Assembly (NCBI GenBank): GCA_902778175.1
Contig: CACYWT010000025.1
Span: 1 to 64,000 of the forward strand
Reading direction: 5' to 3'
DNA length: 64,000 nt
DNA from: an uncultured Ruminococcus sp.
GTDB taxonomy: Bacteria > Bacillota > Clostridia > Oscillospirales > Acutalibacteraceae
In this document: piece after piece, positions 27,023-35,868 of the stretch
Position numbering within the stretch: the first letter of the stretch is position 1
How the letters are laid out: the number at the start of each line of letters is the position of its first letter
Notes under the pieces: model-generated
Told to the model about the DNA's origin: nothing
Databases searched by the model: none
The model's input: the letters and a program-made list of their open reading frames with translations, nothing else
Translations under genes and position numbers: made by a program

Positions 27023-27298
27023 ATGAACTTTGTTACAGGTTCGGTCGTGCGCTCTAAGGCAGGACATGATAAGGGCAGCTTTTATGCGGTGTTGAGCATA
27101 GATGACGATTCGGCTTTCGTTGCTGACGGAGGAAACCGCAGGGTATCTTCTCCGAAAAGAAAAAAGCTGATACATCTTGCTTTTACACGCACTGTTCTGA
27201 GTGAACAGATCTTGAATGATGACAGTAAGCTTAGTGAAGCGCTTGCGCCCTTCAATGAAGGAGTGCGGGCATTCCGGGGAGGTAATTCTATTGTCTAA
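27023..27298 (+). CDS. KOW-domain RNA-binding protein (L14e-like)
   Basis: Encodes 91 residues. It begins [21 protein letters not shown], a KOW-type motif, and has a basic patch PKRKKLIHL. Proteins of this size between map and infA are common in Bacillota and are thought to bind RNA or ribosomes; the exact role is unknown. AGGAGGA lies before ATG. It overlaps infA by eight bases. Confidence 0.85.
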   Translation: MNFVTGSVVRSKAGHDKGSFYAVLSIDDDSAFVADGGNRRVSSPKRKKLIHLAFTRTVLSEQILNDDSKLSEALAPFNEGVRAFRGGNSIV

Positions 27299-27509
27299 GG
27301 AAGACGTAATTGAGGTAGAGGGCATCGTTAAAGAGGCTCTTCCTAATGCACAGTTTAAAGTAGAGCTTCAGAACGGACATATTATCCTTGCTCACATTTC
27401 GGGAAAGCTCAGGATGAATTTCATCCGTATTCTTCCCGGTGACAAGGTTACAGTAGAAATGTCACCGTACGATCTGACAAAGGGTCGTATCACATGGCGC
27501 AGTAAGTAA
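27291..27509 (+). CDS. infA: Translation initiation factor IF-1
   Basis: Encodes 72 residues, the usual size. OB-fold factor that occupies the A site during initiation. [38 protein letters not shown] and a final GRITWRSK are diagnostic. The start is TTG ([10 protein letters not shown]) after GGGAGGT. The frame is open further upstream inside the KOW gene, but that is not coding. Confidence 0.96.
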   Translation: MSKEDVIEVEGIVKEALPNAQFKVELQNGHIILAHISGKLRMNFIRILPGDKVTVEMSPYDLTKGRITWRSK

Positions 27510-27544
27510 TAACCCCTAAAGGGCACGAAAGGAATGATAACACA

Positions 27545-27658
27545 ATGAAAGTCAGACCTTCTGTAAAGAAAATTTGCGAAAAGTGTAAGGTTATAAAGCG
27601 CAAGGGCAAAATCATGGTTATCTGTGAAAACCCGAAGCATAAGCAGCGTCAGGGCTAA
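27545..27658 (+). CDS. rpmJ: 50S ribosomal protein L36, zinc type
   Basis: Encodes 37 residues. It begins [17 protein letters not shown] and ends [11 protein letters not shown]. The CxxC, Cys and His zinc ligands are all present. GAAAGGA lies upstream. Standard position between infA and rpsM. Confidence 0.96.
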   Translation: MKVRPSVKKICEKCKVIKRKGKIMVICENPKHKQRQG

Positions 27659-27693
27659 TGACGCATAAATACCAACGGAGGTGCAAAAATTAA

Positions 27694-28062
27694 ATGGCAC
27701 GTATTGCAGGTGTAGATTTACCCAGAGATAAGAGAGTCGAGATCGGACTTACTTATATATTCGGTATCGGCCGTAAGACATCCAACGATATCCTTGCTGC
27801 AACAGGCGTTAACCCCGACACCCGCGTAAGAGATCTTACCGAGGACGATATCGCCAAGATCAAGGAATATATCGACCATAACTGCAGAGTAGAGGGTGAC
27901 CTCAGAAGAGATATCGCATTCGATATCAAAAGACTGATCGAGATCGGTTGCTACAGAGGAATCCGTCACCGCACAAATCTTCCCGTTCGCGGACAGCGTT
28001 CAAAGACAAACGCCCGCACAAGAAAGGGTAAGAGAAAGACAATGGCTAACAAGAAGAAGTAA
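27694..28062 (+). CDS. rpsM: 30S ribosomal protein S13
   Basis: Encodes 122 residues. Head protein that bridges to the 50S subunit and touches P-site t[23 protein letters not shown] and the basic C-terminus ([17 protein letters not shown]) are typical. CGGAGGTG precedes ATG. Confidence 0.98.
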   Translation: MARIAGVDLPRDKRVEIGLTYIFGIGRKTSNDILAATGVNPDTRVRDLTEDDIAKIKEYIDHNCRVEGDLRRDIAFDIKRLIEIGCYRGIRHRTNLPVRGQRSKTNARTRKGKRKTMANKKK

Positions 28063-28079
28063 TCAGGGAGGAATAACTG

Positions 28080-28484
28080 ATGGCAGTTCAGAAAGGTGCT
28101 AAGAAGGCTACTGTACGCAGACGCCGTGAACGTAAAAATATCGAAAAGGGCGCAGCGCACATTCAGTCTACATTCAATAATACAATAGTTACAATATCTG
28201 ATGTTCAGGGAAATGCAATTTCCTGGGCAAGCGCAGGTGAGCTCGGCTTCAGAGGTTCAAGAAAGTCCACTCCGTTCGCAGCGCAGTCAGCAGCCGAGAC
28301 CGCAGCCAAGGCTGCTATGGAGCACGGCATGAAGAGCGTTGAGGTTTACGTTAAGGGTCCGGGCGCAGGACGTGAAGCAGCGATCCGCGCTCTTCAGTCA
28401 GCAGGACTCGAGGTCAGCATGATCAAAGATGTTACCCCGATCCCCCACAACGGTTGCCGTCCTCCCAAGAGAAGACGTGTATAA
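28080..28484 (+). CDS. rpsK: 30S ribosomal protein S11
   Basis: Encodes 134 residues. Platform protein near the E site. [20 protein letters not shown] and [16 protein letters not shown] are diagnostic. GGGAGG lies nine bases before ATG. Confidence 0.98.
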   Translation: MAVQKGAKKATVRRRRERKNIEKGAAHIQSTFNNTIVTISDVQGNAISWASAGELGFRGSRKSTPFAAQSAAETAAKAAMEHGMKSVEVYVKGPGAGREAAIRALQSAGLEVSMIKDVTPIPHNGCRPPKRRRV

Positions 28485-28505
28485 CAAAAACGGAGGTGCA
28501 TTAAC

Positions 28506-29102
28506 ATGGCAGTAAACAGAGATCCTATTCTCAAAAGATGCAGATATCTGGGCATCAGCCCGGCAGTAGTCGGCATTGATAAATCATCAAAGAGAAATCC
28601 TAACGCTAATACCAGACGCAAGGTTTCAGAATATGGTATGCAGCTTAAAGAGAAGCAGAAGCTCAAGTTCATCTACGGTGTTCTTGAAAAACCCTTCTAT
28701 CATTATTTCGAGATCGCTTCAAAGATGGAGGGTCAGGCAGGTAACAACCTGATCACTATCCTTGAATCCAGACTTGATAATATCGCTTTCAGAATGGGTC
28801 TGGCTCTTACAAGAAGAGAAGCAAGACAGCTCGTAACACACGGTCATTTCCTCGTAAATGGTCAGAGAGTTGATATTCCCTCCTACAGAGTAAAGACAGG
28901 CGACGTTATTACTCTCAGAGATAAGAGCAAGAGCAGCTCCAAGTTCAAGGCAGTTGCTGAGCAGACAGCAGGCAGAGTAACTCCTGTATGGCTTGAAGTC
29001 AACAAGGAGCAGTTCTCAGCTAAGATCGTCAGAATGCCTCAGATCGAGGATATCGACTATGAGGTAGCTCCGCATCTCATCGTTGAGTTGTACTCCAAGT
29101 AA
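28506..29102 (+). CDS. rpsD: 30S ribosomal protein S4
   Basis: Encodes 198 residues. Starts 16S rRNA assembly. The S4 RNA-binding domain is at LESRLDNIAFRMGLALTRRE onward. The N-terminal zinc cysteines of some S4 proteins are absent. S4 represses the alpha operon in Escherichia coli. CGGAGGTG precedes ATG. Confidence 0.97.
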   Translation: MAVNRDPILKRCRYLGISPAVVGIDKSSKRNPNANTRRKVSEYGMQLKEKQKLKFIYGVLEKPFYHYFEIASKMEGQAGNNLITILESRLDNIAFRMGLALTRREARQLVTHGHFLVNGQRVDIPSYRVKTGDVITLRDKSKSSSKFKAVAEQTAGRVTPVWLEVNKEQFSAKIVRMPQIEDIDYEVAPHLIVELYSK

Positions 29103-29168
29103 TCCGATTGATATTTACAGGTTACACATCATGGCGGCATGACCGCCTAATGTCAAGGAGGTTAGCTG

Positions 29169-30128
29169 ATGTTCGAATTTCAAAAGCCAAGAATAGAAAC
29201 CACAGAATTATCCGAGGACGGCAGATTCGGCAGATTTGTCGTTGAGCCGCTTGAAAGAGGCTTTGGCAATACTCTCGGAAACAGCCTGCGCAGAGTTCTG
29301 CTTTCGTCGCTTGAGGGCGTGGCAGTAACGTCCATCAAGATCGACGGCGTCCTGCATGAATTCTCCACGATCCCCGGCGTAAAAGAAGACGTAACTGCGA
29401 TCGTTCTTAACATGAAAGGGCTTATCGCTAAGCTTAACTGTGATGGCCCCAAGACTGTCGAGATCAGTGCGGAGGGTCCGTGTGTAGTAACGGCGGATTC
29501 CATTAAGAAGGATGCGGATGTTGAGATCCTCAATCCTGAAATGCACATTGCCACTCTTGGTGAAGGCGCTAAGCTCTATATGGAAATCACGCTCAGCAAG
29601 GGCAGAGGATATATCTCCGCTGAGCGCAATAAAGAGGAGATCGCAAAGACCGCCAGCGTTATCGGCGTTCTTCCGATCGACTCCATTTATACACCCGTAC
29701 TCAAGGTCAACTACAATATTGACAACACCCGTGTAGGTCAGATCACAGACTATGACAAGCTTACGCTTGATGTATGGACAAACGGCGTCATCAATGCTCA
29801 GGAGGCTGTTTCTCTTGCAGCAAAGGTGCTTACCGAGCATCTGAACCTTTTCGTAAATCTCTCCGACAAGGGTACAAATACCGAGGTCATGGTTGAGAAG
29901 AACGATCAGGGTAAGGAAAAGGCGCTTGAAATGACAATTGAAGAGCTGGATCTTTCAGTTCGTTCCTTCAACTGTCTGAAGAGAGCAAATATCAATACCG
30001 TAGAGGATCTTACCAATAAGACAGAGGACGAGATGATGAAGGTAAGAAATCTTGGCCGCAAGTCGCTGGACGAAGTAATTGACAAGCTGACAAAGCTTGG
30101 ATTCTCACTTCGTACTAATGAAGAATAA
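29169..30128 (+). CDS. rpoA: RNA polymerase alpha subunit
   Basis: Encodes 319 residues. The dimer nucleates RNA polymerase assembly. The N-terminal domain has [20 protein letters not shown]. The C-terminal domain, which binds UP elements and activators, has [19 protein letters not shown] and [22 protein letters not shown] lies before ATG. A small GGCGG/CCGCC hairpin lies in the 66-base gap after rpsD. Confidence 0.98.
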   Translation: MFEFQKPRIETTELSEDGRFGRFVVEPLERGFGNTLGNSLRRVLLSSLEGVAVTSIKIDGVLHEFSTIPGVKEDVTAIVLNMKGLIAKLNCDGPKTVEISAEGPCVVTADSIKKDADVEILNPEMHIATLGEGAKLYMEITLSKGRGYISAERNKEEIAKTASVIGVLPIDSIYTPVLKVNYNIDNTRVGQITDYDKLTLDVWTNGVINAQEAVSLAAKVLTEHLNLFVNLSDKGTNTEVMVEKNDQGKEKALEMTIEELDLSVRSFNCLKRANINTVEDLTNKTEDEMMKVRNLGRKSLDEVIDKLTKLGFSLRTNEE

Positions 30129-30159
30129 TTCCCATTTCATATAAAGGAGTGAATATCGA

Positions 30160-30501
30160 ATGCCGGGAACAAGAAAACTGGGCAGAGAAACTGCTCACAG
30201 AACAGCAATGCTGAGAGCAATGGTTACATTCCTGCTCGAAAACGGCAAAATCGAGACCACTGTATCTCGTGCAAAGGAAGTCAGCGCGCTTACAGAGAAA
30301 TTTATCACAATGGCAAAGAACGAGACTCTTGCAAACAAGCGCAACGCTATGGCTTTCATCACAAAGGAAGATGTAGTAAAGAAGCTCTTCACAGAGATCG
30401 CGCCGAAGTATGCTGACAGAAACGGCGGCTACACAAGGATCACAAAGATCGGTCCCCGCCGCGGCGATGCTGCCGAGATGGCTGTTATCGAGCTTATCTG
30501 A
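30160..30501 (+). CDS. rplQ: 50S ribosomal protein L17
   Basis: Encodes 113 residues. Tunnel-exit protein and last gene of the supercluster. [20 protein letters not shown] and [20 protein letters not shown] are typical. AAAGGAG lies upstream; a strong terminator follows within 15 bases. Confidence 0.98.
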   Translation: MPGTRKLGRETAHRTAMLRAMVTFLLENGKIETTVSRAKEVSALTEKFITMAKNETLANKRNAMAFITKEDVVKKLFTEIAPKYADRNGGYTRITKIGPRRGDAAEMAVIELI

Positions 30502-30513
30502 TCGGATAAAATT

Positions 30514-30543
30514 TTCCCCTGCCGGAAGGCGGGGGATTTTTTT
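30514..30543 (+). terminator. Terminator of the ribosomal supercluster
   Basis: TCCCCTGCC and GGCGGGGGA pair around a short loop (one T-G pair), followed by seven or more T. Confidence 0.85.
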
Positions 30544-30577
30544 ATGCATTTTTAACCTTAAAGGCGAACAGGGCGCA

Positions 30578-30613
30578 AAAAAAATCCCCGGCAGATCTCT
30601 GCCGGAGTTTTTT
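30578..30613 (-). terminator. Terminator of the symporter gene, probably bidirectional
   Basis: The palindrome CCGGCAGA/TCTGCCGG (30588-30605) has an A-run on its left and a T-run on its right, so it can act on both strands. It lies about 30 bases beyond the minus-strand symporter stop. Confidence 0.75.
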
Positions 30614-30642
30614 GTTTGGTTGTTTTTATTATTCAGAACGAT

Positions 30643-32265
30643 TCAGCGTTTCTTGTTGCGCTTTCTTTTTTTGGAAGCAGTTTTGCTCAGAGGCTTTTTA
30701 ATAACAACTGCAGCGCCGTCGAGAGGATTGGAAATGCCGTTTTCCCATGACACTTCGTCCTCAGCATAGGTTTTGTCATGCTTTTTCCTGTAATTTACGA
30801 ATATTCTTGCGATGAAGCCGCTCAGGAATACAAGAGCCGATACTATCCAGCCGGCAAGTACCTGCGACCAGATCGGATATCCGCCGTAGGATCCGCCCTT
30901 GCTGCCGAACAGGTCGATCATGTTCCATACGAACAGAGCTGCAAGCAGCAGCGGCGAAACGACCTTGATCGAGGACGCTACCCACCAGTAGGGAGCCTTG
31001 AATCTGTTTGTGTTGCGGTTGATCTCATGATGTACCTTGTGCAGATCAAATGCCCAGCCGACTGCAAGACATTCAAGTATACCGATAAGAATAAGGTTGA
31101 TCTGGTTTGTCCAGTTGTCAACGATATCGAGCCATGCAAGACCGGCCTGAGTTGCGAATATCAGCGAAATAAATCCGCAGACAGCGCATACCGCAATGGT
31201 GACTTTTTTCGGTTTGATATGGAATTTGTCGGCAACGGCAGCCGAAACACCCTCAACGATAGAGAATGCGGAGTCGATAGCAAGAGTAATGAGCATCAGA
31301 TAGAATATTGCTCCGAAGCCTGCATTCAGCCAGCCTATATCCGTCAGGTTTACGATAGCCTGGGGATATACAATAAATGCTGTTGCAACACCGCTTGATG
31401 TGATCTTGTCGAGCATACCGGTACCGCCCATTGTTGAGAACATAACAATACCGGAAAGAACGCTGATCGCCATATCGGAGAAAGCAATGATGACAGCGTC
31501 CGCAGCAACATCAGCGTCGTCGCCTACATATGAACCGTATGCGAACATAATTGCCATCATAATTGAAAGGCTGTAGAATACCTGACCGATAGCATCGACC
31601 CATAGAGTAGGATCGGCAAACGCCTGAAAATCAGGAACGAAGAGGATCTTCAGACCTTCAGCTGCCCCGTTCATCGTGCAGCCCTTGACAGCCATTATTA
31701 CAAGAAGAATAACAGGCGCAAATACGGTGAATTTGACTACCTTGCCTACCGAGTTAGCGCCGTTGCGGATACAGAAGAAGATAAGTCCCCATGCGACGAT
31801 CAGGCAAAGCAGAACTTCGCCGGGAATGATCGTTCCCTCGATAGCGCCGGTCGTCATGGTCAGGTCGAAGAACAGACCGGACGCTTTTTCCGAATTTCCG
31901 GTCATTCCGGCAAACTGCCATGAATTTGCGAACATGAGTATTACCCATGCGAATACAACGGCATAGTAACAGACGATCACGAATGCGTTCGAGGTCGCTG
32001 CCCAGCCTATGAATTCAAATTTCTTGCCAATACCGCGCATTGATTCGATTGCGCCCTTACGGAATTTTCTGGAGATAGAGATCTCCATCATAAGAAGCGG
32101 AATACCCATTACCAACATAGCAAGAAGATAAACTACGAGGAAGGTACCGCCGCCATGCTTTGCTGCGAGTCCGGGGAAACGCCAGGCATTGCCGAGACCG
32201 ACTGCCGAACCGATAGCAGCAAGGATAAACGTGAAGCGAGAGCTCCATTGACTACGTTTTTCCAT
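30643..32265 (-). CDS. Sodium:neurotransmitter-symporter family transporter
   Basis: Encodes 540 residues with about 12 membrane segments. Bacterial members of this family (LeuT, TnaT, MhsT type) import amino acids or similar compounds with sodium. The first membrane segment has the signature AAIGSAVGLGNAWRFPGLAA, which carries sodium and substrate ligands. The substrate cannot be told from sequence. The C-terminus is basic (KKRKRNKKR). AAGGAG lies 10 bases before ATG, and a good promoter is at 32324-32352. It stands alone, converging on rplQ. Confidence 0.93.
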   Translation of the reverse strand: MEKRSQWSSRFTFILAAIGSAVGLGNAWRFPGLAAKHGGGTFLVVYLLAMLVMGIPLLMMEISISRKFRKGAIESMRGIGKKFEFIGWAATSNAFVIVCYYAVVFAWVILMFANSWQFAGMTGNSEKASGLFFDLTMTTGAIEGTIIPGEVLLCLIVAWGLIFFCIRNGANSVGKVVKFTVFAPVILLVIMAVKGCTMNGAAEGLKILFVPDFQAFADPTLWVDAIGQVFYSLSIMMAIMFAYGSYVGDDADVAADAVIIAFSDMAISVLSGIVMFSTMGGTGMLDKITSSGVATAFIVYPQAIVNLTDIGWLNAGFGAIFYLMLITLAIDSAFSIVEGVSAAVADKFHIKPKKVTIAVCAVCGFISLIFATQAGLAWLDIVDNWTNQINLILIGILECLAVGWAFDLHKVHHEINRNTNRFKAPYWWVASSIKVVSPLLLAALFVWNMIDLFGSKGGSYGGYPIWSQVLAGWIVSALVFLSGFIARIFVNYRKKHDKTYAEDEVSWENGISNPLDGAAVVIKKPLSKTASKKRKRNKKR

Positions 32266-32323
32266 GTTATTAGCTCCTTTATGATTTGATAAAAAAATAT
32301 TGCTTTCGGCAAAAGCTCCTTAT

Positions 32324-32352
32324 ATTATACAATTGTTTTAATAATATTGCAA
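32324..32352 (-). promoter_or_regulatory. Promoter of the symporter gene
   Basis: On the minus strand TTGCAA and a perfect TATAAT are separated by 17 bases, about 58 bases before the start. Confidence 0.82.
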
Positions 32353-32413
32353 GTATTTTTATGTTATTTATACTGATAATGAATATCTGAAATATAAATT
32401 GTTTTTTTCTCTA

Positions 32414-32442
32414 TGGACTAAATGCGAAATAGCTGATATAAT
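32414..32442 (+). promoter_or_regulatory. Promoter of the RlmI-type methyltransferase gene
   Basis: TGGACT and a perfect TATAAT with a 17-base spacer, about 27 bases upstream of the start codon. Confidence 0.6.
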
Positions 32443-32468
32443 TAAGTATCTGTATATTTGGGGGAAGA

Positions 32469-33698
32469 ATGATGTCGTTTAAAAAGAGAGGATATATAGT
32501 TGCGCAGGTGAGCAGAAAGGGCGAGCTTAGTCTGCAGAAGGGACACCCGTGGATCTATGATGCAGAGGTCGTGTCGCTCGACGGAGAGCCTGAGGACGGA
32601 GAGATAGTTGATGTCGTTACGGGAAAGGGACGCTTTATCGGATCCGGATTCTATAACAGTAATTCAAAGATACGCATACGTCTTATTTCCCGGAATGCCA
32701 ATGATAAATTTGACGAGGCTTTTTTCGGGAGAAGGATACGCTATGCATGGGAATACCGCAAGACAGTAATGGGGGACGATCTTGACTGCTGCCGTATAAT
32801 TTTCGGTGAGGCTGATACCTTTCCGGGTCTGACGGTGGATAAATTCCATGATATCCTCGTTACGCAGACTCTTTGTCTTGGAATAGAACAGCGCAAGGAT
32901 ATTATCTTTCCGCTGCTGTACAAGGTGCTGAATGAGGACGGTCAGAATATCAGGGGGATATTCGAGCGCAATGACGTGAGAGTGCGTGAGCTTGAGGGAC
33001 TTACTCAGAATAAGGGCTTCTATCCGCTTGAGGGCGTACCCGTCCCGGACAGCACAAGCGTTGTTATAGAAGAAAACGGCATTAAATATAATGTTGATTT
33101 TGAAAACGGACAGAAAACGGGATTTTTTCTCGATCAGAAATATAACCGCCGCGCCGCCGCGAAGATCGCAAAGGGCAAAAAAGTGCTTGACTGCTTTACC
33201 CATACCGGATCATTTGCGCTGAACGCCGCGGCAGGGGGAGCAGATCTTGTTTGCGCGGTGGATATTTCTCAGGACGCAGTTGATATGGCGCGCAGAAATG
33301 CCGTATTAAACGGACTTGAGGGAAAGATGGATTTCGTCTGCGCGAATGTATTTGATCTTCTGTCGGAGATGACAGGCAGTGAAGGCTATGATTTTATTAT
33401 ACTTGATCCTCCGGCATTCACAAAATCACGCCAGACTGTTGAAAGCGCGATGCGCGGATATAAGGAGATCAATCTCCGCGCAATGAAACTTCTTCCGCAC
33501 GGAGGATATCTTGCGACCTGCTCCTGCTCGCACTTTATGACCGAGCGGCTGTTTGAGGAGATGCTTCATTCTGCCGCACATGACGCGCACGTTTCCCTGC
33601 GCAGGATAGAATACCGCCAGCAGGCGCCGGATCACCCTGTATTGTATAATGTTCCGGAAACGGAATACCTGAAATTCTATCTTTTCCAGGTGGTATGA
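32469..33698 (+). CDS. Class I SAM-dependent rRNA methyltransferase, RlmI type
   Basis: Encodes 409 residues. Family members methylate C5 of a cytosine in 23S rRNA. An N-terminal PUA domain (KGELSLQKGHPWIYDAEV) and a central domain precede the Rossmann fold, with KTGFFLDQKYNRRAA, LDCFTHTGSFALNAA (SAM-binding) and IILDPPAFTKS. Later CSCSHFM supplies candidate catalytic Cys. The exact target base is inferred from the family. ATG 32469 or 32472 could start; GGGGGAAG favours 32472 slightly. It has its own promoter. Confidence 0.88.
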   Translation: MMSFKKRGYIVAQVSRKGELSLQKGHPWIYDAEVVSLDGEPEDGEIVDVVTGKGRFIGSGFYNSNSKIRIRLISRNANDKFDEAFFGRRIRYAWEYRKTVMGDDLDCCRIIFGEADTFPGLTVDKFHDILVTQTLCLGIEQRKDIIFPLLYKVLNEDGQNIRGIFERNDVRVRELEGLTQNKGFYPLEGVPVPDSTSVVIEENGIKYNVDFENGQKTGFFLDQKYNRRAAAKIAKGKKVLDCFTHTGSFALNAAAGGADLVCAVDISQDAVDMARRNAVLNGLEGKMDFVCANVFDLLSEMTGSEGYDFIILDPPAFTKSRQTVESAMRGYKEINLRAMKLLPHGGYLATCSCSHFMTERLFEEMLHSAAHDAHVSLRRIEYRQQAPDHPVLYNVPETEYLKFYLFQVV

Positions 33699-33736
33699 AC
33701 CGGAATCGGAACGGCGTAATTTTTTTTCAAAATCCC

Positions 33737-33765
33737 TTGCAATTTGTGCCGATATATGTTATAAT
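33737..33765 (+). promoter_or_regulatory. Promoter of rpmE
   Basis: TTGCAA (33737-33742) and TATAAT (33760-33765) with a 17-base spacer, about 40 bases before rpmE. Confidence 0.82.
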
Positions 33766-33806
33766 TCGTTTGTTGCATATGCAGAAGGAGAAAGAGGTGA
33801 ATTCAA

Positions 33807-34010
33807 ATGAAGGAGAATATTCATCCGAACTATAACCAGACAACAATTACCTGCGCTTGCGGTAATGTTATCGAAACTGGTTCTACAAAGAAGGATATCC
33901 GTGTTGAAATTTGCTCAAAGTGCCATCCTTTCTTCACAGGAAGACAGAAGCTCGTTGATACCGGCGGACGTGCTGACAGATTCAATAAGCGTTACGGCAT
34001 TACGAAATAA
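33807..34010 (+). CDS. rpmE: 50S ribosomal protein L31, zinc type
   Basis: Encodes 67 residues. It begins [20 protein letters not shown] and has [20 protein letters not shown]. The four Cys (CxC and CxxC) mark the zinc-bearing form. AGGTGAA lies before ATG. Confidence 0.97.
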   Translation: MKENIHPNYNQTTITCACGNVIETGSTKKDIRVEICSKCHPFFTGRQKLVDTGGRADRFNKRYGITK

Positions 34011-34079
34011 TTTATTATGCGGTTATTGGCGGTACATTTCAGAATGTGCCGCCTTTTTCTGCCCGGAGGAGGATTCGGC

Positions 34080-34706
34080 ATGGAACAGGCTTATAAAACA
34101 ATAGCAAAAAAGGCGCAGGACGAATTTACGGAACAGCGTTCGCGTTTTATAGGGTACGTTTCCCCGGTAAGTACGGAGCAGGAGGCGCTGCGTTTTATCG
34201 AGGAAAAGAAAAAACAGCATTGGGACGCAAAGCATAATGTCTATGCCTATGTTCTGCGCGGCGGGATACAGAGGTGCAGCGATGACGGCGAGCCTCACGG
34301 AACGGCAGGCGTCCCGACGCTTGACGTCCTTCTGAAATCGGGCGTGACAGATACCGCGGTCGTTGTTACCCGGTATTTCGGAGGAATACTGCTCGGAGCA
34401 GGCGGACTTGTCCGCGCCTATACAAAGGGGGCGCGTATTGCCCTCGAAGCCGGCGGCATTGTTACAATGCGAAACTGCAATATATGTACGCTGACGGCAG
34501 GATACGATCAGTACGGAAAGCTGTCGGGGCTGATACCCTCCTGCGGTGGAGTGCTGGACGATACTCAGTTCGGAGAAGGCGTTACTCTTGGATTCCATAT
34601 TCCGCCCGAAAAGATGGGGGCATTTTTAAAGACGCTTGCCGACGCGACCTGCGGAAGCGTACAGCCGGAAATAACCGGAGAAAAATTCTTTCAGATGAGC
34701 GAATGA
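34080..34706 (+). CDS. IMPACT/YigZ family protein
   Basis: Encodes 208 residues. The N-terminal UPF0029 domain has QRSRFIGYVSPV, DDGEPHGTAGVPTLDVLL and VVTRYFGGILLGAGGLVRAY. A small C-terminal domain follows. The family is linked to translation or stress regulation, but its bacterial role is not settled. The start at 34080 has GGAGGA eight bases upstream; an in-frame ATG at 34017 has no such site. It follows rpmE by 69 bases. Confidence 0.92.
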   Translation: MEQAYKTIAKKAQDEFTEQRSRFIGYVSPVSTEQEALRFIEEKKKQHWDAKHNVYAYVLRGGIQRCSDDGEPHGTAGVPTLDVLLKSGVTDTAVVVTRYFGGILLGAGGLVRAYTKGARIALEAGGIVTMRNCNICTLTAGYDQYGKLSGLIPSCGGVLDDTQFGEGVTLGFHIPPEKMGAFLKTLADATCGSVQPEITGEKFFQMSE

Positions 34707-34802
34707 AAATGCGCTCTGTTGTTATGAAAAAAATAAAGGTATTTCCTGTTTTTCTGCGTATATAATAAACAGATGGATATTTACGGGAACGGAGGCGCTG
34801 CA

Positions 34803-35810
34803 ATGACTATAAGAGAACGGTATGAGGAAACGGAAAAAGCTATTCTTTCTCCCGATGCCTGCCTTTCCGCCAATACAAAGGGGCGTCTGAATGAAGAAGA
34901 AAAATGCCCTGTCCGCACCGATTTCCAGCGCGACAGGGACAGGGTTATCCACTGCAAATCCTTCCGCAGACTGAAACATAAGACGCAGGTCTTTCTTTCT
35001 CCGGAGGGTGACCACTACCGCACCCGTCTTACTCATACGCTTGAGGTTGCTCAGATAGCAAGGACTGTCGCAAGGGCGCTCCGGCTGAACGAGGATCTGA
35101 CAGAGGCTATATCTCTTGCGCACGATCTGGGACATACGCCGTTCGGTCACGCCGGCGAACGCGCGCTTGACAGTCTTTATCCCGGCGGTTTCCGTCATTA
35201 TGAGCAAAGCCTGAGAGTGGTGGACAGGCTTGAAAAAAACGGCAGGGGACTCAATCTTACATATGAAACACGCAACGGCATATTATGTCATACGACCGGT
35301 ACGCAGGCTGATACTGCCGAGGGCAGGATCGTCCGGATCGCAGACCGTATAGCCTATATAAATCATGATATTGACGATGCTCTCAGGGCAGGGGTGCTCT
35401 CCGAAAGGGCTTTGCCGACCGAGGCTGTGGAGCTTCTCGGACGAAGCACATCGGAAAGGATAAATACTCTTGTGATAGCTCTGATAGAAAACTCGGACGG
35501 AAACGAGCTTTCTCTGGGCGAAGAAATACAGGGTGTTTTTGACCGTCTGCACCGTTTTATGTTCGCAAGCGTATACCGTAATGACAGCGCAAAGCATGAG
35601 GAAAACAAGGTCCCCGATCTTATGGCGTTTCTTTATGAATATTTCAATAAGCACCCCGAGCGTCTGCCTGATGAGAACAAGCTCACAGCCTCACTCGAGG
35701 GAAAGGAAAGGGCAGTGTGCGATTATCTTGCCGGCATGACAGACCGCTATGCCGTCGAGCAGTTCAAATCACTGTTCATACCTGATTCATGGGTCGGATA
35801 CAGAATGTAA
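34803..35810 (+). CDS. dgt: dGTP triphosphohydrolase-like HD protein
   Basis: Encodes 335 residues. Members remove triphosphate from dNTPs. HD-domain metal ligands are in RTRLTHTLEVAQIARTVARA and SLAHDLGHTPFGHAGE, with a later IADRIAYINHDIDDAL. GGAGGCGC before ATG 34803 favours that start over ATG 34773. It opens the dgt-dnaG-rpoD operon, an order common in Clostridia. A TATAAT near 34759 may be its -10 box, but the -35 is weak. Confidence 0.93.
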   Translation: MTIRERYEETEKAILSPDACLSANTKGRLNEEEKCPVRTDFQRDRDRVIHCKSFRRLKHKTQVFLSPEGDHYRTRLTHTLEVAQIARTVARALRLNEDLTEAISLAHDLGHTPFGHAGERALDSLYPGGFRHYEQSLRVVDRLEKNGRGLNLTYETRNGILCHTTGTQADTAEGRIVRIADRIAYINHDIDDALRAGVLSERALPTEAVELLGRSTSERINTLVIALIENSDGNELSLGEEIQGVFDRLHRFMFASVYRNDSAKHEENKVPDLMAFLYEYFNKHPERLPDENKLTASLEGKERAVCDYLAGMTDRYAVEQFKSLFIPDSWVGYRM

Positions 35811-35868
35811 TACATATTTCGGAACTGTCAGAGTTCGTATTGACAGCATATTTACGGGAGGTGAGATA

